A DNA stretch of 12,704 nt, from assembly GCA_905480305.1 (NCBI GenBank), contig CAJQPV010000158.1, positions 1 to 12,704 on the forward strand, given 5' to 3'. The notes below the pieces were generated by a model. It worked only from the letters and a program-made list of their open reading frames with translations. It ran no database searches and was not told where the DNA came from. The position numbers and the translations under genes were made by a program. Source of the DNA: an uncultured Gammaproteobacteria bacterium. GTDB lineage: Bacteria > Pseudomonadota > Gammaproteobacteria > UBA9214. Below, piece after piece: positions 6,172 through 12,704 of this stretch. Numbering within the stretch: the first letter of the stretch is position 1; each line of letters opens with the position of its first letter.

Positions 6172-6738
6172 TCAGTGCTTTTCAGTCACTGCGACCAGCG
6201 GTATACATCGGTCTTCAGCGCACACCTGACGGTAGCAGCGGCGACTGCCGGTCTCCTGCCAGAAGTCCATCGCCTGCAGCGGCGTCAACGCCTTAACACC
6301 GCCCAGTTCACGCATCGCATGCAGAATATCCACCAGCACGATGAAAGCCTCGGAAAGGTGACTGTAAACCGAGGACCAGCCACGATCCAGCCCATCCGAC
6401 AGCTGCCGGTACGAGGCACGGCCGATATTGACGAAGTAGCTGATTCGCACCAGACGGCGCTCGGCAAGCTGCGGAAACATCCCGGAGAACAGCAGGCAAT
6501 GATCGCCCACCTCACGCAAGCGCTCGGCGCGCTGCTCACCCGGCAGCGCCTGCGAACCGAGATAGTCAACCGCCATAATGCGTGCCGTGCAGTGGGGTTT
6601 GCTGGCAAAGCGCATCAGCAGGAACACCAGGTAGCTTTCCAGCGCTTCATCCAGATGCCGGTCGCAGGCTGACTGTGCTTCATGTACCAGTGCCTGCCAC
6701 TGGGCCTGGGGTGTCGGTTCGAGAATGAGCTCTGCCAT
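6172..6738 (-). CDS. Conserved-looking hypothetical protein, helical, Cys-rich tail
   Basis: I do not recognise this 188-residue protein. The start at 6738 is well supported because GGAGGA precedes the ATG by seven bases. An open frame extends 24 codons further upstream to 6810 but lacks such a site. The sequence looks mainly alpha-helical and soluble, with no signal peptide or convincing membrane helix. A hydrophobic patch (YLVFLLMRF, 36-44) is probably a buried helix. The C-terminal tail has three evenly spaced cysteines (C168, C173, C178), which might bind metal or form disulfides; other cysteines are C25, C50 and C81. It is divergent from glyQ, and the PP-loop gene lies 159 bases downstream on the same strand without an obvious terminator. 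Function unknown. Confidence 0.8.
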   Translation of the reverse strand: MAELILEPTPQAQWQALVHEAQSACDRHLDEALESYLVFLLMRFASKPHCTARIMAVDYLGSQALPGEQRAERLREVGDHCLLFSGMFPQLAERRLVRISYFVNIGRASYRQLSDGLDRGWSSVYSHLSEAFIVLVDILHAMRELGGVKALTPLQAMDFWQETGSRRCYRQVCAEDRCIPLVAVTEKH

Positions 6739-6949
6739 GCCGTTCCTCCGCCAGGGTACGAAAGGTAATCGACCCCGTGCCGCCACGGCTTGAGGCCAAC
6801 ATCTGTGCACCGTTATCTACATTTACCATATAGAACTGCATAATGTCACTTAACTGCCACCAGAAAGGCTCCCGCGTGGGGAAATTGTCAGCACCGCACG
6901 CTATACTCTGCGGCTTGCAATCCGCATCAACCCATACGAAAAACAAACC
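6739..6949. other. Divergent promoter region between the hypothetical gene and glyQ
   Basis: This 211-base region must carry promoters in both directions. On the plus strand a TATACT box at 6902-6907 lies 42 bases before the glyQ start, but the matching -35 position (GGGAAA) is poor. TTGTCA nearby is only 11 bases away and so badly spaced. On the minus strand the part around 6800-6855 is AT-richer and includes GTGACA with only weak -10 candidates. No operator or riboswitch is recognisable. The GGAGGA at 6746-6751 is the ribosome binding site of the hypothetical gene. Confidence 0.4.
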
Positions 6950-7861
6950 GTGTCAGATACCCCCACAACATTTCAGGCCCTGATCCTTGCATTACAGAAC
7001 TACTGGAGCCGCCAGGGTTGCGCGCTGTTGCAGCCCTACGATATGGAAGTCGGTGCCGGTACCTTTCATCCGGCGACCTTCCTGCGCGCCATCGGACCAG
7101 AGCCCTGGCGGGCGGCCTACGTACAACCATCGCGCCGTCCAACCGATGGTCGTTATGGTGAAAACCCGAACCGCCTGCAGCACTACTACCAGCTCCAGGT
7201 GGTACTGAAACCCTCGCCGCTGGATATCCAGGAACTGTATCTCGGCTCGCTGCGCGAACTCGGCATTGACCCGCTGGTACACGATATTCGCTTCGTCGAG
7301 GACAACTGGGAATCCCCGACACTGGGCGCCTGGGGGCTTGGCTGGGAGATCTGGCTAAACGGCATGGAGATCTCGCAATTTACTTATTTTCAACAGGTTG
7401 GCGGGCTGGAGAGTCGACCGGTAACCGGTGAGCTGACCTACGGGCTGGAGCGCATCGCCATGTACCTGCAGGAAGTTGCAAGCATATTTGACCTGGTGTG
7501 GACCGAAGGACCCGATGGTCCACTCAGCTACCGCGACGTCTATCACCAGAATGAAGTAGAGATGTCGGCCTACAATTTTGAGCATGCCGACATCGATTCC
7601 CTGCTGCAGTGGTTTGATACCTGCGAGCGTGAGAGCAATCGCCTGATCGAGGCTGGCCTGCCATTACCCGCCTACGAAATGGTGCTGAAGGCCTCACACA
7701 CCTTTAACCTGCTGGATGCACGCAATGCCATCTCGGTAACCGAACGACAACGCTACATTTTGCGGGTACGCACGCTGTCACGACAGGTTGCCGAGAGCTA
7801 CTACGCGGCCCGTGAAAAACTCGGCTTCCCGATGCTGGCAGACAAGGGGTCAAGCGCATGA
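6950..7861 (+). CDS. glyQ: Glycyl-tRNA synthetase alpha subunit
   Basis: Catalytic subunit of the heterotetrameric (alpha2beta2) bacterial glycyl-tRNA synthetase, which forms glycyl-AMP and charges tRNA-Gly. It has 303 residues, the family's usual length. The class II core is very well conserved: [40 protein letters not shown] split across 61-81, [19 protein letters not shown], and FTYFQQVGG. The C-terminal helical part holds [17 protein letters not shown]. The start is a GTG at 6950, chosen because it leaves the normal short lead before [13 protein letters not shown]. No ribosome binding site is visible, which is unusual for so essential a gene. The stop codon overlaps the glyS ATG (ATGA), so the two subunits are translationally coupled. 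Confidence 0.99.
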   Translation: MSDTPTTFQALILALQNYWSRQGCALLQPYDMEVGAGTFHPATFLRAIGPEPWRAAYVQPSRRPTDGRYGENPNRLQHYYQLQVVLKPSPLDIQELYLGSLRELGIDPLVHDIRFVEDNWESPTLGAWGLGWEIWLNGMEISQFTYFQQVGGLESRPVTGELTYGLERIAMYLQEVASIFDLVWTEGPDGPLSYRDVYHQNEVEMSAYNFEHADIDSLLQWFDTCERESNRLIEAGLPLPAYEMVLKASHTFNLLDARNAISVTERQRYILRVRTLSRQVAESYYAAREKLGFPMLADKGSSA

Positions 7862-9933
7862 TGGCAAGCCGGGATTTACTGATCGAAATCGGTACGGAAG
7901 AGTTGCCACCGAAGGCGCTGCAGCGGATGCGCGATGCACTGCAGGCCTCGCTCGACAAGCTACTGAATGAAAACCATCTTGAGCATGGATCCAGCCAGGC
8001 CTACGCGGCACCGCGCCGTCTGGCGGTACTCATAAGGGATGTCCCTGAAGCCCAACCGGACCGTGAGGTCAACAAGCGCGGCCCGGCACTGCAGGCGGCC
8101 TTTGATGCGGATGGCAAACCAACCAGGCCGGCTGAAGGTTTTGCGCGTTCCTGTGGTGTAAGCGTCAGCGAGCTGCAGCAGATTGAAACAGACAAGGGCA
8201 CCTGGCTGGCATTCACCTCCATGGTTGCCGGCCAGCCCGCCATAGAGATTATTCCCGGGCTGCTGGAGAAGGCCCTGAAAGCGCTGCCCATGCCGAAGCG
8301 CATGCGCTGGGGCAGTTCGGATATCGAATTTGTGCGCCCGATTCACTGGATTGTGCTGCTGTTCGGCGACGCGGCGGTAAAGGCCAGCATTCTCGGTATC
8401 GACAGCGATCGCTACAGCCGTGGACACCGCTTTCACCACCCGCACAACATCGCTATTAGCAACCCGGAATCCTACGCGGAAACACTGCAACAGACCGGCA
8501 AGGTGATTGCCGATATGACTCAGCGGCGCGCATCGATTCAGGCACAGGTCAGCGAGGCCGGCGCCGCACTGGGCGGCCATGCACACATTGACCCGGCTTT
8601 GCTTGATGAGGTGAATGCACTGGTGGAATGGCCGGTCGCCATCAGCGGCGGCTTCGACAAACGCTTCCTGGAGGTACCGGCCGAAGCACTGATTTCCAGT
8701 ATGCAGGATCACCAGAAGTACTTTCCGGTCATGGATGCCGACGGCAAGTTGCTGCCGTTCTTCATCACTATCGCCAACATATCCAGCAGCCAGCCGCAGC
8801 AGATTCGCGCCGGCAATGAACGCGTGATTCGTGCGCGCCTGGAGGATGCTGTGTTCTTCTGGAACCAGGATCGCAAGCAGTCGCTGCACAGCCGGGCCGG
8901 TCAGCTCGACAACATGACCTTTCAGAAAAAGCTCGGCTCACTGGGCGACAAGCAACGCCGCATCAGCGCCATTGCCAGCCACATTGCCGGAGAGCTGAAT
9001 ATTGATGTGCCGCAGGTACAGCGCGCCGCTGCCCTGTGCAAGTGCGATCTGGTTACCAGTATGGTGAGCGAATTTACGGATCTGCAGGGCATTATGGGGC
9101 GCTATTACGCCAGCCATGATGGCGAGGACGCCGCCGTCGCAACGGCTCTGGATGAGCAGTATCAACCACGTTTTGCCGGTGATGTGCTGCCCTCTTCAGG
9201 CCCCGGTCAGGCACTCGCCATTGCCGAACGCCTCGATACGCTGACCGGTATTTTTGCGATTGGCCAGACACCTACCGGTGACAAGGACCCTTTTGGCCTG
9301 CGCCGCTCGGCGCTTGGCCTGCTGCGTATCCTTATAGAAAAACAGCTTGATCTGGACCTGACCAGACTGATTGATACTGCCGCGCAGTTGCTGCCCGCGG
9401 AGGTACAGGCTGGCGCCATCACCCAGGACCTGTTCAGCTTCATGATGGAACGCCTGCGTGCCTACTATCTCGATGCCGGTTATGACAACCACATATTTGC
9501 CGCGGTACTGGCGCGGCAACCGCCGCAGCCGCTGGATTTTGATCAGCGCATCCGTGCCGTCAGGGCATTCGGTGAGCTGAGCGAGGCCGAAAGTCTGGCG
9601 GCAGCCAACAAGCGTATCCGCAATATTCTGCGCAAGGCCGAGACAGAAATACCGGCCAGCTGCCAGCAGGAACTGCTGCAGGAACCCGCCGAACAAGCGC
9701 TCGCAACTGCCGTCAGCGCGCTGCAAAAGACTGTAGAACCATTATTTCAGCAACGCCGGTACACTGAGGCCCTGCGCGAACTGGCGGCACTACAGACGCC
9801 GGTAGACGCATTCTTCGACCAGGTGATGGTGATGGCCGATGATAAGCGGCTACGGGATAACAGGCTGGCATTGCTGAATTCGCTGTCACGGCTGTTTTTA
9901 CAGGTTGCAGATATTTCCCTGTTGCAGAAATAA
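7858..9933 (+). CDS. glyS: Glycyl-tRNA synthetase beta subunit
   Basis: The beta subunit recognises tRNA-Gly and is needed for activity. It has 691 residues, against 689 in E. coli. It opens with [15 protein letters not shown] (7-21). The middle contains the [11 protein letters not shown] and [10 protein letters not shown] segments of the HD-like domain and [15 protein letters not shown]. The C-terminal region has the helical DALR-type anticodon-binding domain, ending about residues 575-680. Two adjacent ATGs, 7858 and 7861, are both possible. AAGGGG about nine bases before the first serves as ribosome binding site inside the end of glyQ. A 69-base gap to the next gene shows no clear terminator, so the operon probably continues. 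Confidence 0.99.
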   Translation: MMASRDLLIEIGTEELPPKALQRMRDALQASLDKLLNENHLEHGSSQAYAAPRRLAVLIRDVPEAQPDREVNKRGPALQAAFDADGKPTRPAEGFARSCGVSVSELQQIETDKGTWLAFTSMVAGQPAIEIIPGLLEKALKALPMPKRMRWGSSDIEFVRPIHWIVLLFGDAAVKASILGIDSDRYSRGHRFHHPHNIAISNPESYAETLQQTGKVIADMTQRRASIQAQVSEAGAALGGHAHIDPALLDEVNALVEWPVAISGGFDKRFLEVPAEALISSMQDHQKYFPVMDADGKLLPFFITIANISSSQPQQIRAGNERVIRARLEDAVFFWNQDRKQSLHSRAGQLDNMTFQKKLGSLGDKQRRISAIASHIAGELNIDVPQVQRAAALCKCDLVTSMVSEFTDLQGIMGRYYASHDGEDAAVATALDEQYQPRFAGDVLPSSGPGQALAIAERLDTLTGIFAIGQTPTGDKDPFGLRRSALGLLRILIEKQLDLDLTRLIDTAAQLLPAEVQAGAITQDLFSFMMERLRAYYLDAGYDNHIFAAVLARQPPQPLDFDQRIRAVRAFGELSEAESLAAANKRIRNILRKAETEIPASCQQELLQEPAEQALATAVSALQKTVEPLFQQRRYTEALRELAALQTPVDAFFDQVMVMADDKRLRDNRLALLNSLSRLFLQVADISLLQK

Positions 9934-10002
9934 ATTGCCGGGAAAACTGCTGGATTCGCGGAGCAAGCCACGGCCGCCACATAACCGGGGTACAGGTAAT
10001 CC

Positions 10003-10338
10003 ATGACCACTACCGATTCCTACCGTGCGATGCTTGCAGCAGTACAGGCGTTTCATGACAAGCACGATTTCAAAAATACCGGTGGTGAGGACATGGCCTA
10101 CCGTGTCGCTCTGATGACCGAGGAGCTGGGTGAAATTTCAGCCTGCGTTACCAAGGGCAAGGACACCGCCAGCCTCGCCGAGGAATCAGCCGACTTGCTG
10201 ATACTGCTGATCGGTACGGCCATCGCCGGCGGCTTCAACCTGGATGACGCCTTTTGGGCAAAGATGAATAAACTTGGGTCGCGCGAGTCGCGCATGATTA
10301 ATGGCCGTATCCGGGTCTCGGAATTCAGGGACATGTAA
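10003..10338 (+). CDS. MazG-like nucleotide pyrophosphohydrolase
   Basis: A 111-residue single-domain member of the all-alpha NTP pyrophosphatase superfamily (MazG/HisE/dUTPase-like), which hydrolyses NTPs to NMP and pyrophosphate with Mg. The metal-binding motif is present as E40-E41-x2-E44 and E61-x2-D64 in the pair MTEELGEISA and LAEESADLLILL. Its exact substrate cannot be told; house-cleaning of non-canonical nucleotides is the usual guess. It is not the two-domain MazG. A modest CAGG lies six bases before the ATG. The stop overlaps the gmhB start as TAATG, implying coupled translation. It sits in the glyS-gmhB interval, where Pseudomonas carries a different hypothetical gene in my recollection. 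Confidence 0.88.
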   Translation: MTTTDSYRAMLAAVQAFHDKHDFKNTGGEDMAYRVALMTEELGEISACVTKGKDTASLAEESADLLILLIGTAIAGGFNLDDAFWAKMNKLGSRESRMINGRIRVSEFRDM

Positions 10339-10874
10339 TGCAGCTGATCATTCTCGACCGCGACGGCGTCATCAACGAAGACTCCGATGAATTTATCAAA
10401 TCGCCGACCGAGTGGGTGCCGATTCGCGGCAGCATGGAAGCCATCGCACGCCTGCACCGTGCCGGCTGGCGGGTGGTGGTTGCCACCAACCAGTCAGGCA
10501 TTGCCCGTAATCTGTTTGATCTGGACATGTTGGCACGTATCCATGAAACCATGCACCGCCGGGTTATAGAGTCCGGCGGCCTGATCGACGCCGTGTTCTT
10601 CTGTCCGCACGGTCCTGATGACGCCTGCAGCTGCCGCAAACCCCTGCCCGGCCTGTTTCATGATATCGCTGCACGGCTACAAATCGACCTGCAGGGGGTA
10701 CCGGCAATTGGTGATTCCCTGCGTGACATCCAGGCCGCACGGGCTGCTGGAGCCGCGCCGATGCTGGTTAAAACCGGCAAGGGCTTTGGTACTGTCTCCC
10801 ATCCGGATTTTGACCCGCAAGTACCGGTTTTCGATGACCTCTATGGCGCTGTAAACCAGCTGCTCGATAATTGA
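10338..10874 (+). CDS. gmhB: D-glycero-D-manno-heptose-1,7-bisphosphate 7-phosphatase
   Basis: HAD-superfamily phosphatase that removes the 7-phosphate in ADP-heptose synthesis for the LPS inner core; cytoplasmic, 178 residues. Motif I is DRDGVIN, with nucleophile D7 and acid/base D9. Motif II is TNQSG (50-54). A Cys-His/Cys-Cys zinc site is formed by C89, H91, C97 and C99, followed by the motif III lysine K101. Motif IV is GDSLRD, with D126 and D130. The zinc loop is shorter than in E. coli GmhB, similar to the form I recall from Pseudomonas. It starts within the stop of the MazG-like gene and lies 26 bases before plsC. Histidinol-phosphatase-type relatives share the fold, but there is no his gene nearby. 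Confidence 0.93.
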   Translation: MQLIILDRDGVINEDSDEFIKSPTEWVPIRGSMEAIARLHRAGWRVVVATNQSGIARNLFDLDMLARIHETMHRRVIESGGLIDAVFFCPHGPDDACSCRKPLPGLFHDIAARLQIDLQGVPAIGDSLRDIQAARAAGAAPMLVKTGKGFGTVSHPDFDPQVPVFDDLYGAVNQLLDN

Positions 10875-10900
10875 TTACAACCCTTAGCTGAAAAACTGTC

Positions 10901-11638
10901 ATGGACTCACATACTTCTCCCTACCCGATACTCTGGCTGCGCTCTCTGGCGTTCTGGGTGGTGTTCCCGATCTCGCTGGTACTGTTTGCCATCCTGCTGA
11001 TGCTGGCTGCTCCTTTTTCACTGAAAACACGCTGGGCATTGTTGCAAATCTGGGTACAGTTCATCCTCTGGTGGCTGCGGGTAAGCTGTAACTTGACCCA
11101 TGAAATACAGGGTGAGGAGAATATTCCGGACGACGCCGGTATCGTGTTTTCCAAACATCAATCGACCTGGGAGACAATTGCGCTACAGCAGATATTTCCG
11201 CTGCAGGTATGGGTTGCCAAACGTGAGCTTATGTGGATCCCGTTTTTCGGCTGGGGGCTGTGGCTGATGCAGTGCATTCACATAAAACGTGGTTCCGGCA
11301 AGGCCGCCATCAACCAGCTGATCACCCAGGGCAAGGCGCGCATGGACGAAGGTATCTGGGTGGTCATCTTTCCGGAAGGTACCCGGGTAGCAGCAGGCTC
11401 ACCGGGACGTTATCGCATTGGTGGTGCAGCACTGGCTGAGCACAGCGGAAGAGCTATTGTACCGGTTGCGCACAATGCCGGTGAATACTGGCCACGGCGC
11501 AGTTTTATTAAACGCCCCGGCGTCATCCAGGTTCGTATCGGAGCCCCGATCTCGCCCGAGGGTAAAACCGCGCAGCAGCTGCTGGATGAAGCATCAGGCT
11601 GGATTGAGGCCCGCATGGCCGAGATCACGACCCTGTAG
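10901..11638 (+). CDS. plsC: 1-acyl-sn-glycerol-3-phosphate acyltransferase (PlsC family)
   Basis: Membrane acyltransferase that converts lysophosphatidic acid to phosphatidic acid, or a close paralogue (the Pseudomonas gene at this position is called lptA); 245 residues. Hydrophobic segments at about 11-36 and 46-60 anchor it to the inner membrane. Motif I reads KHQSTWE, with H86 and E91, so the usual HX4D is HX4E, a variant common in this gammaproteobacterial subgroup. Block II is around VAKREL (105-110) and IKRGSG (128-133). Block III is FPEGTR (157-162), and VPVAHNAG follows. It is the last gene of the rightward cluster and converges on gyrB. No strong ribosome binding site precedes the ATG, and no strong terminator follows the stop. 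Confidence 0.93.
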   Translation: MDSHTSPYPILWLRSLAFWVVFPISLVLFAILLMLAAPFSLKTRWALLQIWVQFILWWLRVSCNLTHEIQGEENIPDDAGIVFSKHQSTWETIALQQIFPLQVWVAKRELMWIPFFGWGLWLMQCIHIKRGSGKAAINQLITQGKARMDEGIWVVIFPEGTRVAAGSPGRYRIGGAALAEHSGRAIVPVAHNAGEYWPRRSFIKRPGVIQVRIGAPISPEGKTAQQLLDEASGWIEARMAEITTL

Positions 11639-11768
11639 TAGTGAACTCGCTACACCCCTGAATATTTTTGTATAGTATATAAATAGTGTTTACTATATAA
11701 ATAATTACATATTATTCAATAATATAATAATTATTTATCTTTCGGCTATAGCAAAAAATCACGGGGTT
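11639..11768. repeat. Very AT-rich spacer with inverted repeats between convergent plsC and gyrB
   Basis: About 11661-11738 contains only seven G or C in 78 bases. Within it are two inverted repeats. The first pairs TATAGTA (11681-11687... approximate) with TACTATA across a 13-base loop. The second pairs 11699-11716 with 11718-11736 in two blocks, 9 and 8 bp, with a small internal bulge. Near plsC a weak hairpin, GTAGTG/CGCTAC, is followed some nine bases later by TTTTT. No clean rho-independent terminator and no DnaA box (TTATNCACA) is visible. The region probably ends transcription from both sides. Confidence 0.6.

Positions 11769-12704
<936 letters not shown>

Noticed and set aside
6739-6810. 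N-terminal extension of the hypothetical protein to 6810
   Set aside because: The internal ATG at 6738 has a strong GGAGGA at the right distance, while the upstream ATG has none.
7960-8889. Long open frame on the minus strand inside glyS (309 codons)
   Set aside because: It is fully antisense to conserved glyS sequence, with no domain or ribosome binding site recognised. It is a codon-bias shadow.
10975-11200. Loss of the PlsC catalytic aspartate (HX4E instead of HX4D)
   Set aside because: The KHQSTWE form is familiar in this gammaproteobacterial subgroup, and the FPEGTR block is intact, so this is a family variant and not a dead enzyme.
11639-11768. Replication origin in the plsC-gyrB spacer
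   Set aside because: AT-rich, but no DnaA box is visible. In related genomes the origin lies beside dnaA rather than between plsC and gyrB.

Overview
The window looks like ordinary core chromosome of a gammaproteobacterium (about mid-50s % GC by eye). There is no sign of phage, insertion sequence, plasmid or CRISPR. Two syntenies support this placement. The block glyQ-glyS-(MazG-like)-gmhB-plsC facing a convergent gyrB resembles the oriC-proximal block known from Pseudomonas and relatives. The glnA-DUF4124-ntrB block is the gammaproteobacterial nitrogen-assimilation locus. I cannot name the genus.

Layout. Leftward genes fill 1-6738. Read in transcription order from the right they are: an uncharacterised 188-residue helical protein; a tightly coupled operon of a PP-loop (MnmA-like) ATPase with an NFACT-R-like tail, a TusA sulfur carrier and a cation diffusion facilitator; then glnA, a secreted DUF4124 protein and ntrB, which is cut by the left edge. 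Rightward genes run from 6950 to 11638: glyQ, glyS, a MazG-like pyrophosphohydrolase, gmhB and plsC. GyrB enters from the right edge on the minus strand. It converges on plsC across a 130-base spacer containing a stretch of about 90% A+T. No gap exceeds 300 bases.

Regulation. The nitrogen locus has the clearest regulatory signals. Two NtrC-type palindromes lie 30 bp apart, upstream of a sigma-54-type GG-N10-GC element. The spacing resembles enterobacterial glnA. A third, perfect NtrC-type palindrome lies between the DUF4124 gene and ntrB, overlapping a possible sigma-70 promoter, which suggests autoregulation of ntrBC. A rho-independent terminator ends glnA. A perfect TGTGA-N6-TCACA (CRP/Vfr-type) palindrome follows it, upstream of the DUF4124 gene. 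The predicted glnA leader carries an unexplained stem-loop with a perfect 8-bp stem.

How the genes fit together. NtrB, with NtrC presumably beyond the left edge, would control glnA through sigma-54. The PP-loop protein and TusA plausibly form a sulfur-relay and RNA-thiolation pair with an unknown target, and the co-transcribed metal exporter's role there is unclear. The rightward block combines glycyl-tRNA synthetase, nucleotide clean-up, LPS heptose synthesis and phospholipid synthesis. The most interesting items are the PP-loop/TusA/CDF operon, the NtrC site before ntrB, the glnA leader hairpin and the CRP-like site. I found no convincing wholly new system.
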